Source: Thermosulfuriphilus ammonigenes (lineage in GTDB: Bacteria; Desulfobacterota; Thermodesulfobacteria; Thermodesulfobacteriales; ST65). From it: DNA of 64,000 bases. The notes below the pieces were generated by a model. The model saw only the letters and a list, made by a program, of their open reading frames with translations. It ran no database searches and had not been told where the DNA came from. The number at the start of each line of letters is the position of its first letter. The stretch's first letter is position 1. The translations under genes were made by a program, and so were the position numbers. Where the stretch lies: positions 2,162,576 through 2,226,575 of the forward strand of contig NZ_CP048877.1 in assembly GCF_011207455.1 (NCBI RefSeq). The letters run 5' to 3'. Positions 1 to 8,749 of this stretch are shown in pieces.

Positions 1-654
1 AGTGGAGAAGTACCGCCTGTAGAAGAGATGATTATCGACACCGGCCTTGGGGATCAAATTCTGGATCTTGTCTCGACAGGAGATCCGGTTACCTTTGCCT
101 CCGGTTTTCGTCTGTCCGGGCCGGCGATTATGGCCCGGGCCCTTGATGATCGTCTTGGTCTCTTTGTAATGGTTGAGGCTCTAAAGAGGGTTCGTCAACC
201 GGCCTATGACCTCTATTTAGTAGCCAGTGTCTCCGAAGAGGTGGGTCTTAAGGGGGCCCAGGTGGTGGGAGAAAGGATCCGTCCTCATCTGGCCATCGCC
301 CTCGAAGGAACAGTGGCCAGCGATCTACCTGGTATTCCTGAGGCCCAGGTCCTGGCCCGCCTGGGAGGGGGGCCAGAGATAAGGCTTTCTGACGCCCGTT
401 TTTTGGCGGATCGTCGCCTCACCAAGGCCCTGGTAGGAGTGGCCCAGGCCGCCGGGTTACCTTATCAGTTGGTGGTTAAAAACAAAGGGGGAACCAATGC
501 CGCTGTCTTTCAGCTTTCAGCCTTGGGAGCTAGAGCCACCGCTATTTCCGTACCAGTACGTTATCTTCATGCCCCTTGGGGTCTGGCCATAAAGAGTGAT
601 ATAGAGGCGGCCGTGGCCCTGGTGGCCAAGATTATCGAAACCCCCGATCTTTAG
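1..654 (+). CDS. M42 family aminopeptidase, C-terminal part
   Basis: The reading frame is open from base 1, so the gene starts outside the window; about 217 C-terminal residues are present. They match the M42 (glutamyl aminopeptidase/endoglucanase-like) metallopeptidase family, which trims peptides in the cytosol as large tetrahedral complexes. Visible landmarks are ALDDRLG (metal-bridging Asp), SVSEEVGLKGA (catalytic and metal-binding Glu pair), ALEGTVASD, and the C-terminal GGTNAAVFQ...VPVRYLHAP with the last metal-binding His. An internal ATG at 28 is not the start because the family fold begins well before it. Substrate cannot be deduced. rph follows after 64 bases. Confidence 0.85.
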   Translation, partial: SGEVPPVEEMIIDTGLGDQILDLVSTGDPVTFASGFRLSGPAIMARALDDRLGLFVMVEALKRVRQPAYDLYLVASVSEEVGLKGAQVVGERIRPHLAIALEGTVASDLPGIPEAQVLARLGGGPEIRLSDARFLADRRLTKALVGVAQAAGLPYQLVVKNKGGTNAAVFQLSALGARATAISVPVRYLHAPWGLAIKSDIEAAVALVAKIIETPDL

Positions 655-718
655 TCCTGGCTTACTTGGGCCGGTTAAATCTTGACAATCTCTTCGCCCT
701 GGGCCAGAGTTACTGCCC

Positions 719-1459
719 ATGAGGCCTGATGGTCGTCGTTCCGATGAGTTAAGGGCGGTTTCCATAAGACGCCGTTTTATCTCTCACGCAGAAGGTTCGG
801 TTCTTATTGAGATGGGAAAAACCAGAGTTATCTGTACGGTCTCGGTGGAGGACCGGGTTCCTCCCTTTTTAAAAGATACCGGTTCGGGGTGGATAACCGC
901 TGAATATGCTATGTTGCCTCGTTCGACCCTTACCCGATCTCAGAGAGAAGTGGGCCGACCCCGGGGAAGAACCTACGAAATCCAGCGCCTTATTGGCCGG
1001 TCGTTGCGGGCGGTGGTGGATCTAGCCAAGTTGGGAGAAAGAACGTTGTGGGTGGACTGTGACGTCATTCAGGCCGATGGCGGTACCAGGACAGCGGCCA
1101 TAACTGGAGCCTATGTGGCCCTCAAAGATGCCGTGGACTTCCTGAGACGCAAAGGTCTTATAGAAGATGATCCCGTTCGAGAGGCCCTGGCGGCGGTAAG
1201 TGTGGGAATCATAGACGGGGAGATCCGGCTTGACCTCTGCTATGAGGAGGATTCCGTGGCCGAGGCCGATGCCAACTTCGTCATGACCGAATCCGGAGGA
1301 ATAGTAGAGATCCAGGTTTCGGCGGAGAAGGAGCCGTTTTCCTGGAAGAGTTTCGAAACTATGAAAGAGCTGGCCTGGAAGGGAATAAAAGAGCTTTTAG
1401 AACATCAGAAAAAGGTCCTCATGGAAAATGGCTCAGGTAATCATTCTTTCAACCCATAA
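719..1459 (+). CDS. rph: Ribonuclease PH
   Basis: A 246-residue phosphorolytic 3'-5' exoribonuclease that trims tRNA 3' ends, close to the usual ~240 residues. Seen: the RPDGR N-terminus, [25 protein letters not shown], the [17 protein letters not shown] block and [18 protein letters not shown], all typical of RNase PH. The C-terminal ~10 residues overlap the next gene, rdgB, by 32 bases in a different frame. The rph-rdgB pairing is common in bacteria. Confidence 0.97.
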   Translation: MRPDGRRSDELRAVSIRRRFISHAEGSVLIEMGKTRVICTVSVEDRVPPFLKDTGSGWITAEYAMLPRSTLTRSQREVGRPRGRTYEIQRLIGRSLRAVVDLAKLGERTLWVDCDVIQADGGTRTAAITGAYVALKDAVDFLRRKGLIEDDPVREALAAVSVGIIDGEIRLDLCYEEDSVAEADANFVMTESGGIVEIQVSAEKEPFSWKSFETMKELAWKGIKELLEHQKKVLMENGSGNHSFNP

Positions 1460-2036
1460 TCAAGGAAAGGTTCGAGAACTTCGGGCCCTGCTGGAGGGGT
1501 TGCCTGTTGAGGTCTGGGGTCTGGAAGGCTTTGACATCCCTCCGGTGGTCGAAGATGGGGAGACCTTTCTGGAGAACGCCTTAAAGAAGGCCCGGACCGT
1601 GGCCTTGGCCACCGGGTTTACGGCTCTGGCAGATGACTCTGGTCTGGAAGTAGAGGCCCTCTCCTGGGCCCCCGGAGTCTATTCGGCCCGGTACGCAGGC
1701 CCTTCTGCCACTGATGCTGATCGCAATGCCAAGCTCCTTGAGGCCTTAGCCGGGGTGCCCTTTGAGAGACGTCGGGCCCGCTTTCGCTGCGTGGCTGTGG
1801 TCTATCATCCTTCTTTCCGCTGGTTCGCTGTGGAAGGGGTCTGTGAGGGATATATTGCTGAGGCCCCTAAGGGAGAATATGGTTTTGGCTATGATCCTAT
1901 CTTTTACCTTCCAGAATTCGGGAAGACCATGGCCGAGCTTCCCCCAGAGGTAAAAAACAAGATCAGCCATCGGGCTCGGGCCATGGAGAAGGTCCGACAG
2001 ATATTGCCTGGTTTCCTGGGGCTTGGCCAGGGGTAG
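1428..2036 (+). CDS. rdgB: XTP/dITP diphosphatase (RdgB/HAM1 family)
   Basis: A 202-residue house-cleaning nucleotide pyrophosphatase that hydrolyses non-canonical purine triphosphates (dITP, XTP) to monophosphates. The N-terminal [11 protein letters not shown] substrate-binding segment, [24 protein letters not shown] and [10 protein letters not shown] match the family, and the length is normal. The start is the ATG inside rph (32-base overlap), which places the conserved [10 protein letters not shown] strand at the N-terminus as expected. Confidence 0.96.
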   Translation: MAQVIILSTHNQGKVRELRALLEGLPVEVWGLEGFDIPPVVEDGETFLENALKKARTVALATGFTALADDSGLEVEALSWAPGVYSARYAGPSATDADRNAKLLEALAGVPFERRRARFRCVAVVYHPSFRWFAVEGVCEGYIAEAPKGEYGFGYDPIFYLPEFGKTMAELPPEVKNKISHRARAMEKVRQILPGFLGLGQG

Positions 2037-2045
2037 GAGGGCACC

Positions 2046-2522
2046 GTGTCTTCCAAAAAACCCACCAATTGGGATCTCCTTTTTCAGGAGTACTTTCACA
2101 AGGTCGAAAGGGTTCTTTATATTCTGGTGGCTGTTGGTATTGCCATAGCCACAGCAGAAGTCATCTACGATGGTAGCCGGGCCCTGGGAAGCGCCTTCTA
2201 TCAAGGGGATATCTCCCACGGAATCCTGAAAGTTATGGATCGTTTTCTGCTGGCCTTGATGTTTCTGGAGATTCTCCACACGGTGCAGATTGTCTTCAGT
2301 GAGAGCTATCACTTGGCCTGTGTGGAGCCGTTTTTGATGGTAGCCATTATTGCCTCTATCCGCCGTTTCCTCTTGATCTCCTTTGAAACCTCCCACAGTG
2401 GAACAATTGACCCTGAAAGGTTTCGCTACTTTATGATAGAGATGGTTGTCCTTGGGCTCCTGGTGATCGCCCTGGTGGGGGCTGTCCTCCTTCTGCGCAA
2501 ATCCCGGAAGGCTTCCTCTTAA
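2046..2522 (+). CDS. PsiE-like phosphate-starvation-inducible membrane protein
   Basis: A 158-residue membrane protein with a GTG start nine bases after rdgB. Four hydrophobic segments are visible (about residues 22-42, 62-82, 92-110, 132-152). The middle, LALMFLEILHTVQIVF and ACVEPFLMVAIIASIRR, resembles the PsiE/phosphate-starvation-inducible family, whose biochemical role is unknown. Nothing here shows phosphate control. The last bases overlap the end of nth by 4 bases, tail to tail. Confidence 0.75.
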   Translation: MSSKKPTNWDLLFQEYFHKVERVLYILVAVGIAIATAEVIYDGSRALGSAFYQGDISHGILKVMDRFLLALMFLEILHTVQIVFSESYHLACVEPFLMVAIIASIRRFLLISFETSHSGTIDPERFRYFMIEMVVLGLLVIALVGAVLLLRKSRKASS

Positions 2523-3178
2523 TTTTTCTTAAGAAACTGATCAGCCGCTGGGCATAGCTCTCTTACCGGACATTGCTCACAAAGGGGTTTTCTGGCTCGA
2601 CAGATCTTCCGTCCGTGGTCGATGAAGACATAAGGGATTGTGGCCCAGTCCTTTCGAGGGATGATGGCCATAAGGTCCTGTTCAATCTTGTTGGGATCCT
2701 TTTCCCTGGTGAGTCCCAACCTCTGTGAGATCCGCCGTACGTGGGTGTCAACCGGAATCCCTTCCACCACCCCGTAGGCGTTGGTAAGGACTATATTGGC
2801 CGTCTTTCGGGCTACTCCTGGCAGGCGGAGCAATTCCTTCATAGTCCGGGGAACCTGGCCTCCAAACTCTTCAAGGATGATCCGAGCAGCTTCCTTGATG
2901 TTTTTGGCCTTGTTCCGGTAAAAGCCTGTGGGCCTTATATCTTGTTCCAGCTCTTCAAGTGGGGCCTGGGCATAGGCTTCCACCGTGGGGTACTTTTTAA
3001 AGAGCTTCTTGGTGACCTGATTAACTCGTTCATCGGTGCACTGGGCCGAGAGGACGGTGGCCACCAGTAGCTCGAGAGGATTGGAGAACCTGAGGGCAAT
3101 CCGGGCTTCAGGATATGTTTTTTTAAGGATCTCCAGAATCTTTTCTACCCGTCTTTTTTCTTTCGCATCGAGTTTCAT
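2519..3178 (-). CDS. nth: Endonuclease III
   Basis: A 219-residue base-excision DNA glycosylase/AP lyase for oxidised pyrimidines. It has the helix-hairpin-helix LLRLPGVARKTANIVL with the catalytic Lys, the catalytic Asp in VDTHVRRISQRLGL, and the C-terminal 4Fe-4S loop with spacing C-x6-C-x2-C-x5-C. An upstream ATG at 3232 is possible, but the ATG at 3178 is preceded by AGGAGG at good spacing and gives the normal family length, so it is chosen. Confidence 0.96.
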   Translation of the reverse strand: MKLDAKEKRRVEKILEILKKTYPEARIALRFSNPLELLVATVLSAQCTDERVNQVTKKLFKKYPTVEAYAQAPLEELEQDIRPTGFYRNKAKNIKEAARIILEEFGGQVPRTMKELLRLPGVARKTANIVLTNAYGVVEGIPVDTHVRRISQRLGLTREKDPNKIEQDLMAIIPRKDWATIPYVFIDHGRKICRARKPLCEQCPVRELCPAADQFLKKN

Positions 3179-3292
3179 GTTTACCTCCTGTTTGCCGCAA
3201 GTTTTGCTAAAAATTAAAATATTTCGCAACAAAAGCCGGCAGGCCCCTGTTTCTTGTATCCCAGAATATCATCTCAGAATTATATTTTGGCT

Positions 3293-3721
3293 ATGACCGA
3301 GGTCCATCTTTCTGGAGATCGAACAGTAGGTCGTCTGATCAAGTGGCTTCGAGCCATGGGGCTTGATGTTTCTCTCTCAGAGGCCCCCATCCCCGAAAGG
3401 CTTCATCTGACCAGGAGGAGATCCCTGCTTAAGAAGCCGGGCGTCTTGGTCTTTTGGGCCGACAGGGTTGAGGAACAAATAAAGGAGCTTTTCCGGCAAT
3501 GTCCCCAGCTTAAAGCCCAAATGCGCCCCTTCAGTCGCTGTCTTCGTTGCAACAGCCTTCTTGTTCCCGCTAAAAGAGATGAGGTCTTCGGCCTGGTGCC
3601 GGACTTTATTTATGAGACCCACAGCTCCTTTTTTCGCTGCCCAGATTGTGGCCGTATTTATTGGCCAGGGGGGCACCGGAGGCGTATGGAAAGACGTCTT
3701 AAGGACTATCTCCCTTCCTGA
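3293..3721 (+). CDS. Mut7-C RNase domain protein with zinc ribbon
   Basis: A 142-residue protein. The N-terminal half (DRTVGRLIKWLRAMGLDV) matches the Mut7-C family, a PIN-fold RNase domain related to the C-terminus of C. elegans MUT-7. The C-terminal third has two CxxC pairs (RCLRCNSLL and RCPDCGRIYWPG) forming a zinc ribbon. The start at 3293 is chosen over 3254 because the conserved region begins directly after it. Its end overlaps the end of the kinase on the other strand by 23 bases. The RNA target is unknown. Confidence 0.85.
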   Translation: MTEVHLSGDRTVGRLIKWLRAMGLDVSLSEAPIPERLHLTRRRSLLKKPGVLVFWADRVEEQIKELFRQCPQLKAQMRPFSRCLRCNSLLVPAKRDEVFGLVPDFIYETHSSFFRCPDCGRIYWPGGHRRRMERRLKDYLPS

Positions 3722-4811
3722 GCCCGGAAAGCTCTGTTAGGTGAGTGGGAAAGGCCATGGTGACTTCGGTCCCCTCACCTGGGGCACTGCGGATAGTAAT
3801 TCTTCCGCGGTGTTCTTGGACAATTTGACGAACATAGGGAAGCCCCAGACCTGTACCACGCTCCTTAGTAGAGTAGAAGGGTTCAAAGATGTGGGCCATG
3901 ATTTCTTTAGGGATACCCCGTCCACTGTCTCGGATCCGGACAAAAAGACGGCTGTCTTTGATTCCTGTCTCCACCCAAATTTCCCCCCCACTGGGAGTTG
4001 CTTCAATGGCGTTGCGGATGACATGGACCAGAGCCACTTTTATCAATCGGGCATTTCCTTTAAAGGTTAGTTTTGAGGTTGATAATTTCAGTTGAAGCTG
4101 AATCCCTTTTTCTTCTATTTCTGGCTGAATCATTTCTATGGCCGACTTAACCAGTTCGTTGAGCTCTATGGTGGTGAAGAAATAAGATCTTTTGGCCATA
4201 AGCTGTTCAAATTCCTGGACCAAGGTCTCCAGCTTCTGGACCTGCTCAAAAATTTTTTCCATCCGGTTCCGCAGGGAATCATCGGGGGGCAGATCTTTTA
4301 AAATCCGTCTTACAAGCCCCCCAATGATCATGGCCGGGTTCCTCACCTTGTGGGCGATTTTCAGGGCCAGTTCGGCAGTGGTGCGTTCAAAGACTATGGC
4401 CTCGAGATCTTGGTTGAGCTGGAGCAGGTCGAGACTGATTTTTTCTATCTTTTGGCGGTCTTGAACCATACGGATGAAGATAGTCTGGATGCGATGAAAA
4501 AAGAGGGTCACGGCCCCGATGAGAACAAAGGCTATGCTATTAAAACCTCCTACCACCGGAGATAGCCTGGTCCAGAGATGCTCATGTCCGCTGAAAAGGA
4601 GGGCATATTTAAGGAGATGACCACCGGCCCGCGAGACAGAGAAGGCGAACAGGACCCACGCCACCCAAAGAAGGTAATTGTAGCGAATATTTTCCTTATC
4701 AGAACGGTAAATCTCATAGGCCTTGGCCAGGGCCAAAGTGGCCAGAATCACTACCAGGGCCGAGGTAATGATATCGAAGCTGTGGACAGGAAAAAGGGAA
4801 ATGGTCCTCAA
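3699..4811 (-). CDS. Membrane sensor histidine kinase
   Basis: A 370-residue kinase. Three hydrophobic segments lie in the first ~115 residues, followed by a coiled-coil linker and a dimerisation/H-box ALKIAHKVRNPAMIIGG. The ATPase has its N box (HVIRNAIEATPSGG), DSGRGIP and GTGLGLPYVRQI. No receiver domain or adjacent response regulator is visible, so the partner is elsewhere. Its start overlaps the stop of the upstream membrane protein by 4 bases, suggesting translational coupling and that the two work together. The signal is unknown; the sensor part carries His residues within or near membrane segments. Confidence 0.92.
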   Translation of the reverse strand: MRTISLFPVHSFDIITSALVVILATLALAKAYEIYRSDKENIRYNYLLWVAWVLFAFSVSRAGGHLLKYALLFSGHEHLWTRLSPVVGGFNSIAFVLIGAVTLFFHRIQTIFIRMVQDRQKIEKISLDLLQLNQDLEAIVFERTTAELALKIAHKVRNPAMIIGGLVRRILKDLPPDDSLRNRMEKIFEQVQKLETLVQEFEQLMAKRSYFFTTIELNELVKSAIEMIQPEIEEKGIQLQLKLSTSKLTFKGNARLIKVALVHVIRNAIEATPSGGEIWVETGIKDSRLFVRIRDSGRGIPKEIMAHIFEPFYSTKERGTGLGLPYVRQIVQEHRGRITIRSAPGEGTEVTMAFPTHLTELSGLRKGDSP

Positions 4812-5254
4812 ACCCTTCCCTCACTACGGATCTTCCGGGCCAGGCCGTCAAGACCTCGATAAAAGAGCCAAAATATAATTACCAGAAAGAGATTGTCCCA
4901 CCGGGTGATGTAATAAAGATAGGCCACGGTGTCCTGCAGGATGAGAAGATGATTGGGGTCCGTTATAGGACCGATAAAGTACTCCTCCGGAAGAAGCTCT
5001 TCACAAATGTGTCCACCAAAGGCCCAGAGGTTCCAAAAGACAAATATTAGGGCCATGTAGAAGAGTTTGGCCCAGTGAGGGCGTTGTTTGAGGCTGAAGG
5101 CCTTTATTCGGTAGGCGAAGGCGGCCATAGAGAAGGCCAGAAACAGATGGGCCATCTGGTGGACATAAAGCCCTTCAGGGGCTCTGTGGGTCTGGAGACC
5201 CCAGGCCGGAGAGGCCACTCCGAAAAACAGAAGGGTGGTAATAAGTAGAATCAT
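4808..5254 (-). CDS. Small membrane protein coupled to the sensor kinase
   Basis: A 148-residue protein I cannot assign to a named family. It begins with a signal-peptide-like segment (MILLITTLLFFGVASPAWG), then HQMAHLFLAFSM and three to four further hydrophobic stretches, with His, Trp and Tyr residues at membrane edges (HICEELLPEEYF, LYYITRWDN). The 4-base overlap with the kinase gene suggests it is a sensory or accessory partner. A redox or heme role for the His residues would be speculation. Confidence 0.7.
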   Translation of the reverse strand: MILLITTLLFFGVASPAWGLQTHRAPEGLYVHQMAHLFLAFSMAAFAYRIKAFSLKQRPHWAKLFYMALIFVFWNLWAFGGHICEELLPEEYFIGPITDPNHLLILQDTVAYLYYITRWDNLFLVIIFWLFYRGLDGLARKIRSEGRV

Positions 5255-5351
5255 CTTTAAAACTATAGGTCCAAAACTTTGTCGAAGACAAGCAACTCTT
5301 TCCTCTAGACCTTGACATTAAAGAGCCCCCTAGTTTTTAATCAAAGAGAGA

Positions 5352-5540
5352 CTCCAGGTGCCCTTAAGGGGTTAAACGGGAAGTCCGGTGCAAGTCCGGC
5401 GCTGGCCCGCAACCGTGACCGGGGACGAACGCCGCTAGGCCCGGAGGGGCAAGCCTTCGGGTGACAGGCCACTGGGGCCGGGAGGCCCCGGGAAGGCGCG
5501 GCAAGTAGGTTGATCCGGAAGCCGGGAGACCGGCCTGGAG
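5352..5540 (+). promoter_or_regulatory. Cobalamin riboswitch 1 (upstream of the Ca-loop protein/exbBD/tonB operon)
   Basis: The cobalamin aptamer is recognisable from AAGTCCGGTGCAAGTCCGGC, GCCCGCAACCGTGA, the GGCCACTGG-type core, GGGAAGGCG and the B12 box GAAGCCGGGAGACCGGCC. The closing P1 helix is CTCCAGG (5352-5358) with CCTGGAG (5534-5540). A GC-rich hairpin (about 5548-5556 with 5570-5579) follows as a possible expression platform, but it has no U tract. Start codon control or Rho-linked control of the downstream operon is likely. The core is almost identical to the second copy at 9338-9527. Confidence 0.95.
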
Positions 5541-5685
5541 ACCTTCTGGGGCGGACTTCGGGGCTTCCTGTCCGCACCCTGGAAACCCTCCTTCTCTTTC
5601 AGGAAGGCCCCAGGCGAGCCCCAAAAGATTCTCTGGTGTAATTTTTATAAAATTCGTGTTATCAAAAGAGGCAAGGAGGGCAGGG

Positions 5686-6966
5686 ATGAGGGGCATTCTT
5701 CTTTGGGGGCTGATCCTTTTTTCTCTTTCGATAATTGGGTCTTCGGCCTGGGCGGTTCAGGTCTGCCGGAGCCTGGATGAAGATGGCGATGGTCGTCCGG
5801 ATCGCTGGGAGTATTTCTTCGGAGGGAAGGTGGTGCGCATAGAGAAGGACTCCAGCGGCGATGGCCGGGTTGACCAGGTGGTCCTCTTCAGAGATGGCCG
5901 CCTGGTGAAGAAAAGGCTTGATCCAGATGGAGATGGTTTCTTTGAGGTTGAGGTTTTCTACAGTGCCGAAGGACGCCGTCAAAAGGTAATAAAAGTCTCT
6001 GATGTCCCGCCCAAAAAGGTGATTTTTATTTACGACCGGAGTGAGCAGATCCGCGAGATCAAGAAAGACATGGACGGAGACGGCTCTCCTGAGGAGATAA
6101 GCTTTTACCAGGGGGGACGGCTGCTGAGGACCTTAAAACACAGGGAGCAGGGAATGGAGGAGACTTTCTTTATGGGGGAGGAGACCAAGGTCACCCAGGA
6201 TAAAAACGGGGATGGGCGCCCGGAGGTTGTCGCTTTCTATCGTCGGGGCCAGCTAGTTCGTCTCCTCCAAGACAAAGATAACGATGGATACCTGGAAACC
6301 AAAGTCATCTATCAGGGAGGTGAGGTCAGAGAACTTTGGCGAGATTTAGATAAAGACGGCCGTTTTGAATTTCGTCTCACCTACGGGCGGGGTGAGCCGG
6401 TCAGGGCGGAAATAGACAAGGATGCCGATGGGAGGCCGGACATCAGGGAGATTTATTCCAAAGGTCGTCTTAAAGAACGCCTTCGTTTAGTTAAAGGACG
6501 GATAAAAGTTAGGGAGATATATGACGCTGGCAGACTAAAGCGACTGGAGAGAGATAGGGATGGTAACGGTTCCCCAGATGAGGTGGCCTTCTACCATCAG
6601 GGCCGGATATCTGAATTCCGATATTTTGATTCTTGCGGAGATCTTCGGGAAAGGCGTATCTATGGCCCCGGGGGAGAGGTAGTCAAAATTGAGCAGTGGC
6701 GTAAGGAGGGGCACATTACCTGGCATCTTAAGGCCGGAGAGCTCTTAAGGGCAGAGATAGATCAAGATGGCGACGGCTCTCCGGAGATCTGGTATCGGTA
6801 TCGGGAGGGAGAGCTAGAGAAGGTGGCCCGAGACACCGATGGAGACGGCCGTCCGGATCGCTGGGAGACTTATCAGGGGGGCCAGGTCTGTCGTTTGGAG
6901 CAGGATCTCAACGGCGACGGCCGGATAGATCTTGAAGACCACTTTCTCCCTGGAGGACAAAGATGA
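5686..6966 (+). CDS. Secreted calcium-loop (EF-hand/dockerin-like) repeat protein
   Basis: A 426-residue protein with a signal peptide (MRGILLWGLILFSLSIIGSSAWA) and about a dozen D-x-D-x-D-G-x-x-[DE] loops (DEDGDGRPD, DPDGDGFFE, DMDGDGSPE, DKNGDGRPE, DTDGDGRPD, DLNGDGRID and others). The loops are separated by short beta-type units of the pattern F/Y-x-x-G-x-x-V-R. The loops are expected to bind calcium; the rest resembles tandem beta-hairpin repeats. The start is the ATG at 5686 after AAGGAGG; an upstream in-frame GTG lacks a signal peptide fit. Its stop overlaps the exbB start (ATGA). The location under a cobalamin riboswitch and with exbBD/tonB suggests a periplasmic or surface part of corrinoid uptake. 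That is inference; I know of no such family member with a proven role. Confidence 0.85.
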   Translation: MRGILLWGLILFSLSIIGSSAWAVQVCRSLDEDGDGRPDRWEYFFGGKVVRIEKDSSGDGRVDQVVLFRDGRLVKKRLDPDGDGFFEVEVFYSAEGRRQKVIKVSDVPPKKVIFIYDRSEQIREIKKDMDGDGSPEEISFYQGGRLLRTLKHREQGMEETFFMGEETKVTQDKNGDGRPEVVAFYRRGQLVRLLQDKDNDGYLETKVIYQGGEVRELWRDLDKDGRFEFRLTYGRGEPVRAEIDKDADGRPDIREIYSKGRLKERLRLVKGRIKVREIYDAGRLKRLERDRDGNGSPDEVAFYHQGRISEFRYFDSCGDLRERRIYGPGGEVVKIEQWRKEGHITWHLKAGELLRAEIDQDGDGSPEIWYRYREGELEKVARDTDGDGRPDRWETYQGGQVCRLEQDLNGDGRIDLEDHFLPGGQR

Positions 6967-7577
6967 TCTCCTTTCTGGCCAAAGGAGGGCCACTAATCAT
7001 CCCTATTGTCATCTCTTCCGTCTTGGCCCTAGCCATTTTTCTGGAAAGGCTGGTCCGCCTTCATCAGGCCCGGTGTCGGGATCATGGTCTCATCGAGAGA
7101 GTCTATGCGGCCATCATCCGGGGGCGGATTGATCAGGCCCGTAAGGAGACAGCGGCCGAGCATAGCTCGGTGGCCCGGGTGCTTGATGAAGGACTGTCGG
7201 TGTGCTGTAGAGATAGGCGAACCATGGAAAACGTTTTGGCCCACGCTATTGAGCAGGAGGGCCGTCGTCTGTCTCGGTATCTTGGTACCCTGGCCACCAT
7301 TGCCAACATAACCCCCGTGACGGGACTTTTAGGTACAGTCCTGGGGATGATTAAGGCCTTTATGGCCATCGAACGCCTAGGGGGTAAGGTTGATGCTTCG
7401 GTGCTTGCTGGAGGTATCTGGGAGGCCATGTTGACCACGGCTGTGGGACTTTCTGTGGCCCTGCCGGTAATTGTGGCCTACTCCTATCTCAGTGGTCGGC
7501 TGGCGGCTCTGGAATCAGAGATGGAAGAGGCAGCCATTTGGTTTATCAAGGCCATTGAGGAGCGAGAACATGATTAG
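6963..7577 (+). CDS. exbB: ExbB/TolQ/MotA-family proton channel protein
   Basis: A 204-residue inner-membrane protein that, with ExbD, turns the proton gradient into TonB movement. It has a hydrophobic N-terminal segment (IIPIVISSVLALAIFLERL), then the conserved ExbB core TLATIANITPVTGLLGTVLGMIKAF and GGIWEAMLTTAVGLSVALPVIVAYSYL. The start overlaps the stop of the repeat protein by ATGA, and exbD overlaps its end by 8 bases, so the four genes form one tightly coupled operon behind the cobalamin riboswitch. Confidence 0.95.
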   Translation: MISFLAKGGPLIIPIVISSVLALAIFLERLVRLHQARCRDHGLIERVYAAIIRGRIDQARKETAAEHSSVARVLDEGLSVCCRDRRTMENVLAHAIEQEGRRLSRYLGTLATIANITPVTGLLGTVLGMIKAFMAIERLGGKVDASVLAGGIWEAMLTTAVGLSVALPVIVAYSYLSGRLAALESEMEEAAIWFIKAIEEREHD

Positions 7578-7980
7578 AAGAAGGCCTTCTTACCGCCGTC
7601 TTCCTGAGATCCAGATGCCCCTTACGGCCCTAATAGATATTGTCTTTCTCCTCTTGATCTACTTTCTCCTGACAGCCAATTTTCTCACCCAGGAGGGGAT
7701 AAATATCAAACTCCCTCGGGCTCATTCCTCTTCTCCTCAGCTGGACAGACCAGTGACCATTTTTGTTGATCAAAGCGGAAGGCTATTTTGGAAAAAAGAA
7801 CCGGTAACCGAGGCCGAACTCCTTGAACGCCTCAAGCGGGCCCTCAGCCGGTCTCCTGACAGAGCAGTTATTATCAAGGCCGATCGAGACGTTCTCCTCG
7901 AACGGGCGGTGAAGGCCATGGATCTGGCCCGGGCCGCCGGGGCCAGAAGACTGCTTTTAGCTACGGAAAGGCCGAGATGA
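7570..7980 (+). CDS. exbD: ExbD/TolR-family protein
   Basis: A 136-residue protein with one N-terminal membrane helix (PLTALIDIVFLLLIYFLLTA) containing the conserved proton-relay Asp, and a periplasmic domain ending DLARAAGARRLLLATE, as usual for ExbD. The ATG at 7570 is chosen; it overlaps exbB by 8 bases, and the longer upstream frame is a shadow within exbB. It overlaps tonB by ATGA. Confidence 0.95.
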   Translation: MIRRRPSYRRLPEIQMPLTALIDIVFLLLIYFLLTANFLTQEGINIKLPRAHSSSPQLDRPVTIFVDQSGRLFWKKEPVTEAELLERLKRALSRSPDRAVIIKADRDVLLERAVKAMDLARAAGARRLLLATERPR

Positions 7981-8699
7981 ACACCTTTGATCTCCAAAAC
8001 GAGAGAGATCATCTCATCTGGGTCTTTTTGCTCCTCTCGGCCCTCATCCACACCCTGATTCTTATCTCCGTTCCCCGCCTAAAGAGGGCAGAGGAAGAGA
8101 AATTCTTTGAAGTCAATCTGGCCCCGGTTCTCCCTTCTTATGAGGAGGTTATAGCCCCGCCTGATCTGACTTCGGGCTCCAGGATACCCCTTACGGCTCC
8201 AGTGTCCGAGCCTCTGGCTCGGACCTATGAAGCGATCCCCGAAATTCCCCCCAAACTTCAAACCCCTGAGGAGCCTTCCCCTGACCTTCAAGGCCTTGAC
8301 CTTCGTCCCCTTAAGCCCCTTACCAGGCCGGGTTCGGTAAAGACTTTATCCAGGAAAGAAACCGTCCTGAGAGGTTCTAGATCAGTCCAGACCTCCAGTT
8401 CCCCTTCTTCGCCCCTTAGGAATTACTTGGCCCTTATTCGAGATCGGGTGGAGGCGGCCAAAAGATACCCTTTGGTTGCCCGGATGAGGGGAGAGGAGGG
8501 GAGCGTCAGGGTGGCCTTTTCCATATCTCCCCGCGGAGAGCTTCTTACTCTCGAGCTCCTGAAGAGCTCAGGTCATCGCCTTCTTGATCAGGCGGCCCTC
8601 TCAGCTATCAAAAAAGCCGCCCCCTTTCCCCCTCCGCCTCCGCCGTATGAGCAGAAAGGCCTTAGGCTTTTTCTTAAATTAAATTTTCAGTTGAGATAA
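7977..8699 (+). CDS. tonB: TonB-type energy transducer
   Basis: A 240-residue protein with an N-terminal membrane helix (about residues 13-32), a Pro-rich periplasmic linker (residues ~45-150), and a C-terminal TonB domain: YPLVARMRGEEGSVRVAFSI, SSGHRLLDQAALSAIKKAAPFPPPP, LFLKLNFQL. It transmits force to outer-membrane TonB-dependent receptors. No receptor gene (btuB) is in the window, so it must energise a receptor encoded elsewhere, probably for a corrinoid given the riboswitch. Confidence 0.95.
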   Translation: MNTFDLQNERDHLIWVFLLLSALIHTLILISVPRLKRAEEEKFFEVNLAPVLPSYEEVIAPPDLTSGSRIPLTAPVSEPLARTYEAIPEIPPKLQTPEEPSPDLQGLDLRPLKPLTRPGSVKTLSRKETVLRGSRSVQTSSSPSSPLRNYLALIRDRVEAAKRYPLVARMRGEEGSVRVAFSISPRGELLTLELLKSSGHRLLDQAALSAIKKAAPFPPPPPPYEQKGLRLFLKLNFQLR

Positions 8700-8749
8700 T
8701 TTTCTAGCTAAGATAATCTCAGAGTTTGATTTTTGTCGGGGGTATAAAG

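Noticed and set aside
5341-5696. Minus-strand open frames across the first riboswitch, and a similar one at 9422-9679
   Set aside because: They are open only because the GC-rich aptamer lacks stops; the sequence is fully explained by conserved RNA structure, and the two frames share residues only because the aptamers are copies.
5686-6966. Calcium-loop protein as a dockerin/cellulosome part
   Set aside because: Loops are spread through the whole protein, not in one paired dockerin module, and no cohesin or glycoside hydrolase genes are present.
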